A DNA stretch of 64,000 nucleotides. Origin: Bacillus sp. OxB-1 (GTDB lineage: Bacteria > Bacillota > Bacilli > Bacillales_A > Planococcaceae). Positions within the stretch are counted from its first letter, which is position 1; each line of letters begins with the position of its first letter. The stretch is taken from positions 868,001 to 932,000 of the forward strand of contig NZ_AP013294.1 in NCBI RefSeq assembly GCF_000829195.1, written 5' to 3'. The notes beneath the pieces were generated by a model, which was given only the letters and a program-made list of their open reading frames with translations, was not told where the DNA came from and searched no databases. Of this stretch, positions 17,423 to 26,747 are shown piece after piece. The position numbers and the translations under genes are program-made.

Positions 17423-17540
17423 ATAATCTCCCCTTATGGCCATTATAAGATATATTAATTTTACTTATACCATGAAAGCATTGTATAGTACATATAGATG
17501 GTGTTCAAATTAATGTTACCAGCTATAAGGAGCGATCATA

Positions 17541-18737
17541 TTGGAAAAAGAGAGAGTCGTGGGAACTGTTTCGAGAGGTCTACGCTGTCCAATCATCAAT
17601 AAAGGCGACAACATCGAACAGATTGTCGTGGATAGTGTACTGAAAGCTGCTGAAGTCGAAGGTTTTTCATTTAATGATCGGGATATCGTCTCCATAACGG
17701 AATCCATCGTAGCCCGAGCTCAAGGCAACTATGCAACAGTAGACGACATCGCCCAAGATGTTCAATCCAAATTCGGAGATGATACAATCGGCGTCATTTT
17801 CCCGATACTAAGTCGGAACCGTTTTTCCATCTGTCTCCGGGGCATCGCCAAAGGAGCAAAGAAAATCGTTCTCATGCTGAGCTACCCGTCTGACGAGGTC
17901 GGCAACCACTTGGTGGAAATCGACCATCTTGACGAAAAGGGAGTCAATCCATGGACGGATGTCTTGACGGAAAAAGAGTTCCGCGAGCATTTCGGATACA
18001 ATAAACATACCTTTACAGGTGTCGATTACATTGAATATTATAAATCGATTGCGGAGGAAGAAGGCATCGAATGTGAAGTCATCTTCTCCAATAATGCTAA
18101 AACGATACTGCAATATACTAAAAGCGTGCTGACTTGTGATATCCATACACGGAATCGGACGAAACGGATTTTGGCGGAAAACGGCGGAGAGAAAATTTAT
18201 ACATTGGACGACATTCTTGCCGAATCCGTCAACGGCAACGGCTACAATGAGCAGTACGGCTTGCTCGGTTCGAACAAAGCGACGGAAGACACCGTGAAGC
18301 TATTCCCGCGCGACTGCCAGCCGATCGTTGACAACATCCAGCAAATGCTGCTCGATAAGACCGGAAAGACAATCGAAGTCATGGTCTATGGCGATGGCGC
18401 CTTCAAAGATCCTGTGGGTAAAATCTGGGAACTCGCAGATCCCGTCGTGTCCCCGGCCTTCACAGCCGGCCTGAACGGTACACCAAATGAAATTAAATTG
18501 AAATACTTGGCGGACAACAACTTTGCCGAACTACGTGGCGATGAACTGAAAAAAGCAATTGCGGATTTCATTGAGAATAAAGAAGACGATCTCGTTGGAG
18601 CGATGGAATCCCAAGGGACGACCCCGCGGAAACTGACCGACCTCATCGGCTCGCTCTCCGACCTTACTTCGGGAAGCGGCGATAAAGGAACGCCGATCGT
18701 GTTCATCCAAGGGTATTTTGATAACTACACGAAATAA
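17541..18737 (+). CDS. CofE-like (coenzyme F420-0:L-glutamate ligase family) protein
   Basis: 398 residues. Start is TTG behind AAGGAG. It carries the CofE/FbiB-like ligase domain: RCPIINKGDNIEQIV near the N-terminus, the segment DIVSITESIVARAQGN, and later FPRDCQPIVDNIQQML and MVYGDGAFKDPVGKIWELADP. In F420-making organisms this family adds glutamate to F420-0, but Firmicutes usually lack F420, so the real acceptor here is unknown. Monocistronic, with a strong terminator, and divergent from the LysR gene. Confidence 0.75.
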   Translation: MEKERVVGTVSRGLRCPIINKGDNIEQIVVDSVLKAAEVEGFSFNDRDIVSITESIVARAQGNYATVDDIAQDVQSKFGDDTIGVIFPILSRNRFSICLRGIAKGAKKIVLMLSYPSDEVGNHLVEIDHLDEKGVNPWTDVLTEKEFREHFGYNKHTFTGVDYIEYYKSIAEEEGIECEVIFSNNAKTILQYTKSVLTCDIHTRNRTKRILAENGGEKIYTLDDILAESVNGNGYNEQYGLLGSNKATEDTVKLFPRDCQPIVDNIQQMLLDKTGKTIEVMVYGDGAFKDPVGKIWELADPVVSPAFTAGLNGTPNEIKLKYLADNNFAELRGDELKKAIADFIENKEDDLVGAMESQGTTPRKLTDLIGSLSDLTSGSGDKGTPIVFIQGYFDNYTK

Positions 18738-18746
18738 TGGCAGGCA

Positions 18747-18795
18747 CTCAAACAATCATGTTAGTTTCAATAAACATGATTGTTTGAGTTTTTTC
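18747..18795 (+). terminator. strong intrinsic terminator
   Basis: Perfect 16-bp stem (18747-18762 with 18773-18788) followed by TTTTTT, just after the CofE-like gene. Confidence 0.92.
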
Positions 18796-18830
18796 GTTTG
18801 TTTAAACTTTCACGTTTGTTCGGGTGCTTG

Positions 18831-20225
18831 TCACCATTTTGCCTTCCATTCTTCCACGTTTTGATCAATTTCTTGTTTTGCAGCCTCGGCTTCCGCTTCT
18901 TTCTGCTCGACAATCTCCTTGAAATGCGAGTTCCGGAGTCCTTTCATTTCCTTCGCACGTTCAATGACCTGTTGGGCAACCTCTTCGTCGATTAACTCGC
19001 TTCGTTTCAACAGATAGGCTGCATCGCTGATCCGGACCGCCTCCCGGTCGGAGAGGTTGGTCAGCAAGCTGTATGTGTTGATGAGGTCCTCCTTGAAGTG
19101 CACCGATTCATGCAGTTTGACGCCTTGCTGTCCGACGACTTGGAAAATGCTTGGTTTCCACTTTTTCACTAGCACTTCTTCAAATCCAGCTTCGTCCCGG
19201 ACGGTCGCGTACTGGCCACCACCTGCTTCGGCCACTTGTTTGAGATGGTTCTGCCCTTCATCGTCCACATCAAATCCGATGATGTTGACTTTCGCTTCTA
19301 TATTACTCTCATGCAGAAGTTTCGCAGCCGCCACCGGATCACCGCCGCATGTTTCGATGCCGTCACTGACGATGTAGACGATATTCCGGTGCTCTTCATT
19401 CCCGTAGGGCTCCAAAATTTCGAGAGCTTCCTCAATGGCGCCTGCGAGTGGTGTCCAGCCGCTTGCTTGGAAGGAATCAAGCGATTTCTGAAAACCGGAT
19501 TTGTCCAACCTGCTTAATGGATAGACTGCCTCGACGGTTGTACAGGATAATTCCCGGTCAGCCTCGGTCCCTGCACCTTTATGTCCGTAGGCGAGCAGTG
19601 ACACGTTCACTGCATCGTCCAATCCTTCCGTGAAATTCCCGATTGCTTCCTTGGCCAATTGCATCCTGGACTTGCCTGCAATTTCGGCCTTCATGCTGCC
19701 GCTCGCATCCATTAAAATGACGACGTTCGTTTTTGATCTTTTCGCCATTTCAACTTCATCTTCCCCCTCGGGCAACTCGGGCATTTCAAATCCGTGTTCG
19801 ATGGCAAGCAGCTGATCATACAAAGCTTGGTATTGTCCTGAACCTAATTGGTGGACTAGATAATTATAGATTTGCTCACTATCGAGGTCTTTCCGCTTTT
19901 GAAAGTATGAAGGCAATTCCTTTTCCATGACTTCCTTGAAATCTTTGTCGTAGAAGTTCATGTACTGTGTAAAGTTAACCGTCCGCGCCGCCTCGATTTC
20001 AGGATCCATATGCGCTTCCACCAATTCTCCCGGCTGTTGGGCAAGCATGCCTTCGATATCCGACGCAGCAACTGGAATTTCATCCTGCGTATCCTCCATC
20101 TTGTCCTCCGTCTGGGCGGATGCCACAGGGTCTTCGTTTGTTGCCGTCTTACCCTGGCACGCCGCGATGAACAACATGCCGAAAAGTAATGCCGATATGA
20201 TAAATATGCGTTTCGTTCGAGCCAT
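18831..20225 (-). CDS. VWA-domain lipoprotein
   Basis: 464 residues. Lipoprotein signal with the cysteine at residue 23 (FIAAC). The von Willebrand A domain begins near residue 167 and keeps the metal-binding DxSxS (Asp173-Ser175-Ser177 in DASGS), with the conserved threonine near GWTPLAGAI and the aspartate in IVSDGIETCGG. The last 60 residues form a charged coiled coil. It resembles Bacillus YwmC/YwmD, exported proteins of unknown role. It likely binds a partner at the cell surface through a divalent metal. Confidence 0.85.
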   Translation of the reverse strand: MARTKRIFIISALLFGMLFIAACQGKTATNEDPVASAQTEDKMEDTQDEIPVAASDIEGMLAQQPGELVEAHMDPEIEAARTVNFTQYMNFYDKDFKEVMEKELPSYFQKRKDLDSEQIYNYLVHQLGSGQYQALYDQLLAIEHGFEMPELPEGEDEVEMAKRSKTNVVILMDASGSMKAEIAGKSRMQLAKEAIGNFTEGLDDAVNVSLLAYGHKGAGTEADRELSCTTVEAVYPLSRLDKSGFQKSLDSFQASGWTPLAGAIEEALEILEPYGNEEHRNIVYIVSDGIETCGGDPVAAAKLLHESNIEAKVNIIGFDVDDEGQNHLKQVAEAGGGQYATVRDEAGFEEVLVKKWKPSIFQVVGQQGVKLHESVHFKEDLINTYSLLTNLSDREAVRISDAAYLLKRSELIDEEVAQQVIERAKEMKGLRNSHFKEIVEQKEAEAEAAKQEIDQNVEEWKAKW

Positions 20226-20434
20226 GTGTAAATCCCTCCTTCTCTTATTTACGCATTGATAGGAAGGGAGTTCCTGAGAATTTACTCCTTATTTTAAGCG
20301 TGTGAAAAAGGAGCCAGTTACCAAATTACAAAGATTTTACAAAAACATTACAACTCTTTTCGTAATGTAAGATTCTTTGCAATGGATCGGGGTAAATAAA
20401 AGGTGTAAGCAAAATACAGGAGGAGGAACTATCA

Positions 20435-21382
20435 ATGAACAACGAAAAACGATTTGTCGGCTTGTTTCATAGTGAATCTGCGTTAATGGATAAAATGGAT
20501 CAACTTCGAACAGAAGGTTATTCTGAAGATAATATGTATGTCATTGCCAAAGATGATACAAATCTGTCGATGCTCCGCAGCGGGACGTCAGCGGAAGTGG
20601 AAACCGCCCACGAATCTTGGCTGGACCGTTTCATGAGTTTCATCAGCGGGGAGGACCATGTGTGGAGCATGTTCGACCGCTTAGGAATCGATGAAACCGA
20701 GGCGAGACAGTATTCGAACGACATTAACAACGGCGCCCTTCTATTGTATGTCGATGAAGGGGAAGCGTACCGACTGTATGAAGGCGACCGCGAGCATTTC
20801 AGCTCCCATGATTATGGCATGAACCCGAATATCGAGCGGACCGGCACTTATATGGCGGATGATCTGGACGTCGGTCGCATCGATGCCGACCAGCTTGGAC
20901 GAGTCGGCGGGGAGGCCTTGCTGGATCGCACCGATTATGAGACGCCGCCAAGCATGACGAACGAGGAACGTATGCTATTGCGCGAAGAGCGCCTTCAGGT
21001 GAATAAGCGCAATGTCGAAACCGGGCATGTCTCCCTCGAGAAGGATGTCGTGGAAGAGCATCAATCGATGGATGTGCCGGTGTCACATGAGGAAGTCTAT
21101 GTGGAGCGCCGTCCCGTCGTGGATGGAGAGATGTATGAAGGGCGCGCCGAACTGATAGAGGATGATGAATCCATTCACATCCCAATTACCGAAGAACGCC
21201 TGGAAGTGACGAAAAAACCGGTCGTCACGGAAGAAATCGTAGTGAAGAAACGCGACGTCGAGCGCATGGAGACGGTCGATGATACAGTAAGACGAGAAGA
21301 AGCCCATCTGGAGCGGGACGGAAATGTCGAAGTGGAAGGCAATTTCGACGAAACCCGTTCGAAGAAGTGGGACAATCTATAA
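20435..21382 (+). CDS. YsnF-like general stress protein (YflT-type N-terminus, DUF2382)
   Basis: 315 residues, very acidic. The first ~110 residues match the heat-induced stress protein YflT domain (RFVGLFHSESALMDKMDQL). The C-terminal ~140 residues are DUF2382 with its repeating beta segments (LQVNKRNVETGHVSLEKDVV, EEVYVERRPV, EERLEVTKKPV). Members of this group are SigB stress proteins in Bacillus. A GGGTAA box (20391-20396) resembles a SigB -10, but I cannot find a good -35. The start has GGAGGAGG. Confidence 0.85.
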   Translation: MNNEKRFVGLFHSESALMDKMDQLRTEGYSEDNMYVIAKDDTNLSMLRSGTSAEVETAHESWLDRFMSFISGEDHVWSMFDRLGIDETEARQYSNDINNGALLLYVDEGEAYRLYEGDREHFSSHDYGMNPNIERTGTYMADDLDVGRIDADQLGRVGGEALLDRTDYETPPSMTNEERMLLREERLQVNKRNVETGHVSLEKDVVEEHQSMDVPVSHEEVYVERRPVVDGEMYEGRAELIEDDESIHIPITEERLEVTKKPVVTEEIVVKKRDVERMETVDDTVRREEAHLERDGNVEVEGNFDETRSKKWDNL

Positions 21383-21392
21383 GAGGTATACT

Positions 21393-21430
21393 AACAACCG
21401 TGGCCTATTTCCCGCCACGGTTGTTTTTTT
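21393..21430 (+). terminator. intrinsic terminator
   Basis: Stem AACAACCGTGGC / GCCACGGTTGTT followed by a run of T, right after the YsnF-like gene. Confidence 0.9.
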
Positions 21431-21438
21431 GGTGACTG

Positions 21439-21663
21439 TCATCTTTGCATGATCGCCTGGAGCGTTTTTTCGAGCATTTGGCTGAAATGCCCGGTTTCGG
21501 CGTCGGGGCTCAGGTCGATTAAACGGACGTCGTATTCATTCAGCTCGTAGTCTGCATCCGCCGTCTCTCTTTTGATCGGGTAGACGGCCCATACCTCGGT
21601 GACGGGCTGTGCATCGATCAATGGATTTTTCTCTTCATTCAAGGTCAGCGTATGGGATTTCAT
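21439..21663 (-). CDS. hypothetical 74-residue protein
   Basis: Small soluble acidic protein (KNPLIDAQPVTEVWAVYPIK and a C-terminal helix). No family recognised. A modest AGGATG-like ribosome site lies 8 bases before the ATG. Codon use looks like real coding sequence, but it overlaps the opposing membrane-protein frame at its 5' flank, so either annotation may need revision. Confidence 0.45.
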   Translation of the reverse strand: MKSHTLTLNEEKNPLIDAQPVTEVWAVYPIKRETADADYELNEYDVRLIDLSPDAETGHFSQMLEKTLQAIMQR

Positions 21664-21686
21664 GCCGCGTCATCCTGCCTGGCATT

Positions 21687-21878
21687 TTGGGCGTAATCGG
21701 GATGGGACCCGGTGTCGTCATGCTCCCGATCATGCCAATCTTTTTGGCGGGAATGTCCACCGACTCGGGGCACACTCCCGATCACGTGCCGCTGCTCCTC
21801 TTTTTTGGCGGCTATGGGATTCTTATCGGGTATATAATACTATTGATCTTTGCGGTTAAAGCGCTTCGAAATAAATAA
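21687..21878 (+). pseudogene. two-helix membrane protein, possibly 5'-truncated
   Basis: The frame ending at 21878 encodes two convincing membrane helices (GPGVVMLPIMPIFLAGM and LLLFFGGYGILIGYIILLIF) joined by a polar loop. No start with a ribosome site is present: the TTG at 21687 is only a formal choice and the upstream frame looks non-natural. I read it as a small membrane-protein gene that lost its 5' end, or one with an unusual start. Confidence 0.4.
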
Positions 21879-21905
21879 TATTGTATAGTAAAGGCAGGTG
21901 ATGAT

Positions 21906-22664
21906 ATGAAAACGAAGCTATATGTTGACAATGAAAAGTTCATAGCCGGTATGACACTGAAAAGTGAAGTGGAGCCCGAAGATAATAATATGGCGCTGCA
22001 TGCTTGCGTCCATCCAAATGACGTGATTGAAAACCGGAGAAACCTAGCTGCTTCCTTAGGATGCACACTTGAGGAATTTATTTGCGCCAATCAAACCCAT
22101 AGCTCGAATGTGCAAAAAGTGTCGCTTGCAGACAAAGGCCGGGGAGCGGAACGACTGGACACGGCCATCGCCGACACGGACGCCTTGTACACGCTGGATC
22201 CCAATCTTGTGCTTTGCAGCTTCACGGCGGATTGCGTCCCCGTCATTTTTTATAATGAAGGGAAGGGGCTTGTCGGCGTCATCCATTCAGGTTGGCAAGG
22301 AACCGTCAAAGAAATCACCCGAAAAGTCTTTTTGCATTTACAACAGGCCGAACAATGCAATCCGGCAGACTTCCATGTGCAGATCGGTTCATCTCTCAGT
22401 CAAGGACGGTTTGAAGTCGACCAAGATGTCTATGATAGATTCAAGGCCCTCGGTTATGCGGATGAGTTTATGTATTACAACGAATCCACCCGGAAATACC
22501 ATATCGATAACCAGCTTACAGTGAAACGGCAGTGTGAGCTGGCGGGCATCCCGTCGAAACAAATCGTGATGGATACGACTTGCACCTTTGACAGCCCCTC
22601 GGGATTTTCCTATCGGCAAGATAAACAGTGTGGAAGGCATTTGAGCTTTATTATGAGGAGATAG
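21906..22664 (+). CDS. pgeF: PgeF/YlmD-family (laccase-domain) purine nucleoside or peptidoglycan-editing enzyme
   Basis: 252 residues, the family length. The three metal-binding signatures are present: NQTHSSNV, FTADCVPV and GVIHSGWQGT, with the C-terminal TCTFDSPSGFSYR. Bacterial members have been described as multi-copper polyphenol oxidase-like proteins, as purine nucleoside phosphorylases (LACC1-like) and as editing enzymes that correct peptidoglycan precursors. The classical ylmD sits in the ylm-divIVA cluster; this copy is isolated, so it may be a paralogue. AGGTGAT ribosome site. Confidence 0.85.
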   Translation: MKTKLYVDNEKFIAGMTLKSEVEPEDNNMALHACVHPNDVIENRRNLAASLGCTLEEFICANQTHSSNVQKVSLADKGRGAERLDTAIADTDALYTLDPNLVLCSFTADCVPVIFYNEGKGLVGVIHSGWQGTVKEITRKVFLHLQQAEQCNPADFHVQIGSSLSQGRFEVDQDVYDRFKALGYADEFMYYNESTRKYHIDNQLTVKRQCELAGIPSKQIVMDTTCTFDSPSGFSYRQDKQCGRHLSFIMRR

Positions 22665-22701
22665 TCGGGGAAGGAAGGGAAGAGATAAAAAATATACAAA
22701 T

Positions 22702-22745
22702 AAAACCTCATGCTACCTGAAGAGTCCAGGCGGCATGAGGTTTTT
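22702..22745. terminator. bidirectional terminator
   Basis: Stem AAAACCTCATGC / GCATGAGGTTTT between the convergent pgeF-like and selO genes, T tails on both strands. Confidence 0.88.
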
Positions 22746-22747
22746 CA

Positions 22748-24205
22748 TTAGGTCCCGCAAAACGTCTGGTACGGAACCGTCGTCCGGGGTGGAAGGTTTG
22801 CAAATTCCTTTTGCTCGGGGGAATGCGCGTAAGGGGCCGAGAGGATGTCCAACAGCCGTCTCATCACACTAAGATCCCCTTGCTCCGCCGCAGAAAGAGC
22901 GGCCTCCACTCGATGATTCCGCGGAATTACGGCCGGGTTGCTGCCTTTCATCAACTGGAAGGAGGCATCCTTGCCTGCCGGCTGCCGGCTTAACCGTTCC
23001 TGCCAAGTTCCGTGCCATTCGGTAAACTCCGACGACTGGAAGAGGGATGAACCTTCGAACGTCCCGAACGTCAACGCACGGAATGTATTCGTAAAATCCG
23101 CCTCATGTTCTTCCATCATATCCAGTAACGCTTCGAATAGGGCCCGATCCCCTTCCTCTTCGTTACGTATCCCCAGTTTCGCCCGCATCCCCGCCAACCA
23201 TTCGGATTGATACAGGGCAGCAAAACCGGAAATCACCTCTTGGGCCATTTCGATCGCCTGTTCCGTATCTTCATCAATCAATGGCAATAACGCTTCTGCA
23301 AATCGCGATAGATTCCATGCAGCAATCGGGGGTTGATTGCGATAGGCGTATCGTCCTTGGACATCGATGGAGCTATATACCGTTTTCGGATCATACGTAT
23401 CCATGAAGGCGCACGGGCCATAGTCGATTGTTTCCCCGCTGATCGTCATATTGTCCGTGTTCATGACCCCGTGGATGAATCCGACGAGCTGCCATTGGGA
23501 TATAAGCTTGGCCTGCCGTTTCATCATTTCCTCCAGCAAAGCAAGATACGGATTCGCAACGGACCGGACGGCCGGATAATGCCGTTCAATTGCATAATCC
23601 GCAAGAATCCGCAGCTCCTCGTCGGTGCCCCAGGCCGCTACATACTGGAACGTGCCGACGCGAAGATGGCTGGACGCCACCCGAGTCAGAATGGCGCCGG
23701 TCAGAACGGTTTCGCGGTATACCGGATCCCCAGTGGTCACGACTGCCAGGCTGCGGGTCGTCGGAATGCCGAGCGCATGCATCGCTTCGCTGACGATGTA
23801 TTCGCGCAACATCGGCCCGACTGCCGCGCGGCCATCTCCGCCCCTGGAATACGGTGTCCGGCCCGAGCCTTTCAGCTGAATGTCAAAACGGTCCCCGGAA
23901 GGTGTCGACTGCTCGCCCAGCAAGACTGCCCGACCGTCTCCCAACCGATTGAAATGGCCGAATTGATGGCCGGCGTAAGCTTGGGCAAGAGGTGCAGCAC
24001 CTTCAGGAACTTGATTGCCCGCAAAGATGGCCGTTCCTTCTCCTCGCAACGCGACAGGGTCCAAACCAAGAGATTCCGCTAAGGCATCATTCAAGATGAC
24101 AAGTTCAGGTGAGCTTACAGGTACCGGTTCGATTTTCGTATAAAACGACTCCGGCAGACGCGAATAGCTATTGTCAAAATTCCATCCTACTTCATTAGTT
24201 CCCAT
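22748..24205 (-). CDS. selO: SelO/YdiU protein adenylyltransferase
   Basis: About 485 residues from the ATG at 24205; the frame is also open from a GTG 12 bases upstream that overlaps the GGGAGA ribosome site. Pseudokinase-fold AMP-transferase marks: [14 protein letters not shown], the [20 protein letters not shown] segment, [25 protein letters not shown] and the metal-binding aspartate in [12 protein letters not shown]. The enzyme attaches AMP to serine, threonine or tyrosine of target proteins and is linked to redox stress. Monocistronic. Unlike many SelO proteins it shows no selenocysteine or cysteine near the C-terminus other than in TFCGT. Confidence 0.95.
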   Translation of the reverse strand: MGTNEVGWNFDNSYSRLPESFYTKIEPVPVSSPELVILNDALAESLGLDPVALRGEGTAIFAGNQVPEGAAPLAQAYAGHQFGHFNRLGDGRAVLLGEQSTPSGDRFDIQLKGSGRTPYSRGGDGRAAVGPMLREYIVSEAMHALGIPTTRSLAVVTTGDPVYRETVLTGAILTRVASSHLRVGTFQYVAAWGTDEELRILADYAIERHYPAVRSVANPYLALLEEMMKRQAKLISQWQLVGFIHGVMNTDNMTISGETIDYGPCAFMDTYDPKTVYSSIDVQGRYAYRNQPPIAAWNLSRFAEALLPLIDEDTEQAIEMAQEVISGFAALYQSEWLAGMRAKLGIRNEEEGDRALFEALLDMMEEHEADFTNTFRALTFGTFEGSSLFQSSEFTEWHGTWQERLSRQPAGKDASFQLMKGSNPAVIPRNHRVEAALSAAEQGDLSVMRRLLDILSAPYAHSPEQKEFANLPPRTTVPYQTFCGT

Positions 24206-24297
24206 ATCTTCTCCCACATTGATTTATTTGGATAAAAGGCTCCTACTGAAGTTATACCACGAACGAACGACGACAAACAAAGGGCGGCTTTTATAAG

Positions 24298-25326
24298 TCA
24301 GGTGAAATACTCCAGCTTCGCAGCAGGGAAAAATTCCTTCAAATACGCCTCCAACCGCTCTTTGATCTCATCCTCTTCATTTTTTTGATAAATATATTTT
24401 CCGATGCCGTATTTACCCCATTTATAGCGCCTTTTCGATTCATCCAATTCCAGCTTCGTCTTCGGATAGTTTTTTTCGATTACCTTTTTAGCAGGCTTCG
24501 TGAACCGATGCTGGATGAATTCAAATGTAATATCGTCCCGCGCATCCTGGGGCAATTCCGCATCAAGCCGTTCGAATAAATGATAATATCCTTCCTGCCA
24601 TCCTTCATGAAGATAGATCGGTGCGACGATGAACCCGAGCGGATACCCGGCGCGTGCCACTTTTCCTGCCGCCTCGATCCGTTTGTCCAGAGGTGATGTG
24701 CCCGGTTCGAAGTTCTTGATGACATAATCGGCATTGACACTGAATCGGAAGCGGGTATGGCCGTTATGCTCGGCATCGAGTAAATGGTCGACATAATGAA
24801 ATTTCGTTACGAAGCGCAACCGGCCCAATTCCGTCCGGCCGAAATGATGGATCGCTCTTTTCAAGGTATGCGTCAAATGGTCGATTCCGACAATATCCGA
24901 CGTACATGCCGCTTCAAACCGTGTGATTTCTGGGGCACGTTCCTCGATATACCGATCCGCCGCCTCCAAGATCTCCTCGACATTCACATACGTCCGGATA
25001 TACGGTTTGGCCCCCATCGTCGTCTGCAAATAACAGTAATGGCAATGGCCCATGCACCCCGTCGCGAAGGGGATGGCGTATTCGGCGGATGGCTTGGACG
25101 TATCGAACTTTAACGTTTTCCGGATTCCGACGACTAACGTCGACTTGGCGATCCGGTACTTTTGAAGATCCGTTTCCCCCGGTAAATTCCGGACTTGATT
25201 ATGCGAAGTGGTATAACGAATTTCGATTCCCAGCTTCTCGAATTTCTCCTTCAGTTCCTTCCCAAGCGGATAGTCCAGAGCATTCGGCTCAAAATAGACT
25301 AACTGGGGCATGAAAGGTTGTTTCAT
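24298..25326 (-). CDS. splB: spore photoproduct lyase SplB
   Basis: 342 residues from the ATG at 25326 (AAAGGTG site). The frame stays open upstream to 25653, but that extension only translates the repeat at 25407-25614 and should be ignored. Radical-SAM cluster ligands are Cys91, Cys95 and Cys98 (CMGHCHYC), and the hydrogen-donor cysteine is at 141 (AACTSDIVG), matching the positions known for the Bacillus subtilis enzyme. It repairs the spore photoproduct thymine dimer during germination. Its presence says the organism makes endospores. The usual upstream splA is not present here. Confidence 0.96.
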   Translation of the reverse strand: MKQPFMPQLVYFEPNALDYPLGKELKEKFEKLGIEIRYTTSHNQVRNLPGETDLQKYRIAKSTLVVGIRKTLKFDTSKPSAEYAIPFATGCMGHCHYCYLQTTMGAKPYIRTYVNVEEILEAADRYIEERAPEITRFEAACTSDIVGIDHLTHTLKRAIHHFGRTELGRLRFVTKFHYVDHLLDAEHNGHTRFRFSVNADYVIKNFEPGTSPLDKRIEAAGKVARAGYPLGFIVAPIYLHEGWQEGYYHLFERLDAELPQDARDDITFEFIQHRFTKPAKKVIEKNYPKTKLELDESKRRYKWGKYGIGKYIYQKNEEDEIKERLEAYLKEFFPAAKLEYFT

Positions 25327-25406
25327 GACTTTCACACCTTTCTTACGTCTTTTTGTTAGGTTGCCGAAAGACGGAGAATTTATGCCCGGCAGGACGGTCG
25401 CCAAAC

Positions 25407-25614
25407 AAAAGGGGCTGTCCAGAAAGTGGATTTTCCGGTTAAACACGCAAAAAGCAAGGGCTCTGGTCGCTTTCCGCGGGCCAGCCCGACGAGCCTCCTC
25501 CGGCTCACAGCCGTGCGGGGTCTCGTCGGCCGGCTTTCCCGCAGGAGTCTCCCGGCGCCCTTGCTTTTTGCTAGTATCCAACTCTGTGCCTGGACTTTTC
25601 GGACAGCCCCTTTT
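25407..25614. repeat. long palindromic interspersed repeat, copy A
   Basis: About 208 bp, nearly identical to 44081-44292. Ends are a 14-bp inverted repeat (AAAAGGGGCTGTCC / GGACAGCCCCTTTT). Inside is a second inverted pair, AAAAAGCAAGGGC (25449-25461) and GCCCTTGCTTTTT (25557-25569), then GC-rich arms around CGACGAG and CTCGTCG. The whole can fold into one long imperfect hairpin. It begins 4 bases after the stop of the alpha/beta hydrolase gene and may serve as its terminator. No open frame is credible in it. Confidence 0.88.
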
Positions 25615-25618
25615 CGAG

Positions 25619-26608
25619 TTACTCCTGGTTGGCCAATTTCGGTAAGTCCTCATTCAAATGTGAAGACAGGAAATTGCGGACCTTCAACTGATAGACTCCC
25701 TTTTCCAATACATAGGACTCCCCATGATTGGCGTGATCGACCAAGAAGATTTCCGAATCGCTTCGCGTATGGCGATAGAGATTTTCCGACATCTCCGTCG
25801 GAACAAACGTATCGCCCTTTCCATGGATATACAAGATCGGAACATCCGTCTTCGCCACTTCCCGCAACGCGTTCGCTTCCCGGAGCGAATAACCCGCCCG
25901 CATCTTCGTCACGACACTCGTGCTATCCAATACAGGAAAGGCCGGAAGGTGGAACATCCGCTTCATCTGATAAGCGAAGAGATCATATACCGACGCATAC
26001 GGGCTATCCGCGACAATCGCTTCCAGCTGCTCCGGCAACTCATCTTCCCCGCTTGTCATCAGCACCGTTGCCGCACCCATCGACAAGCCGTGGTAGACCA
26101 CTTCAGTGTCGGTTCCAAGCTTTTGCACTAACAGATTCGTCCAGTCGATCAAGTCCAGCCGATCCGGCCAGCCAAAGCCGTAATAGTCTCCACCGCTCTT
26201 GCCATGCCCGCGTGCATCCGGCATGAAAATATTGAACTGCAATGTATCATGATAAAACTGGCCAAACAGGCCCATTTGCTTTGCATTCCCCAAATACCCA
26301 TGCGTCAAGATGACTAACTTATCGGTCGGCACAGCTGCTGGCAAAAAATAACCGGACAGCTCCAGGCCGTCCCTCGATTGCATATGCAGTTGCTCGAATG
26401 GTTGAACTGCGACCCACTGTTTCCAATCGCCATTCAAAAACACATCCATCGCCTTTTCAGAAACTTCCAAATCGGTATTCCCCTGCAAGTATTCTTTCGG
26501 CCCTCGCTTAATCGCCAAATCATAGAAAAAGAAACTGGCGGCTATCATTCCCACAAACAAAATCCCCACCAACGCCCCGATCAACCGACCCCAGCCTTTT
26601 GATTTCAT
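25619..26608 (-). CDS. membrane-anchored alpha/beta hydrolase
   Basis: 329 residues with an N-terminal membrane helix (LIGALVGILFVGMIAASFFF), the rest outside or on the membrane face. Alpha/beta hydrolase marks: oxyanion region ILTHGYLGN, nucleophile elbow GLSMGA with the catalytic serine, acid in HGKGDTFVP and histidine in DHANHGESY. It resembles Bacillus YqkD-like hydrolases; substrate unknown. Start follows an AAGGGAAG site, with a TATAAT box about 45 bases upstream. Confidence 0.88.
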   Translation of the reverse strand: MKSKGWGRLIGALVGILFVGMIAASFFFYDLAIKRGPKEYLQGNTDLEVSEKAMDVFLNGDWKQWVAVQPFEQLHMQSRDGLELSGYFLPAAVPTDKLVILTHGYLGNAKQMGLFGQFYHDTLQFNIFMPDARGHGKSGGDYYGFGWPDRLDLIDWTNLLVQKLGTDTEVVYHGLSMGAATVLMTSGEDELPEQLEAIVADSPYASVYDLFAYQMKRMFHLPAFPVLDSTSVVTKMRAGYSLREANALREVAKTDVPILYIHGKGDTFVPTEMSENLYRHTRSDSEIFLVDHANHGESYVLEKGVYQLKVRNFLSSHLNEDLPKLANQE

Positions 26609-26747
26609 CTCTTCTTCCCTTTCTCTCTATTTCACTACTTATTATTATACTTGAAAAATGAAAAAGAGCATACCTGTTTCTACTGGAAAGAAGTAATTGT
26701 TTCGGAATTTGAACGAAGTTTGCAGAATCGCAGTTCACGACGGGATT

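Noticed and set aside
20391..20396. SigB promoter for the YsnF-like gene
   Set aside because: Only the -10-like GGGTAA is present; no GTTT-type -35 at 12-15 bases, so not listed as a feature.
23333..24082. 249-codon plus-strand frame opposite selO
   Set aside because: Antisense shadow of a conserved gene; composition is arginine-rich and unlike a protein.
25327..25653. 109-codon N-terminal extension of the splB frame
   Set aside because: It only translates the interspersed repeat and the upstream gene end; the ATG at 25326 has a ribosome site and gives the known 342-residue length.
25426..26226. 266-codon plus-strand frame across repeat copy A and the hydrolase gene
   Set aside because: Its product is Pro/Ser/Arg-rich without fold pattern and crosses a palindromic repeat; antisense to a real gene.
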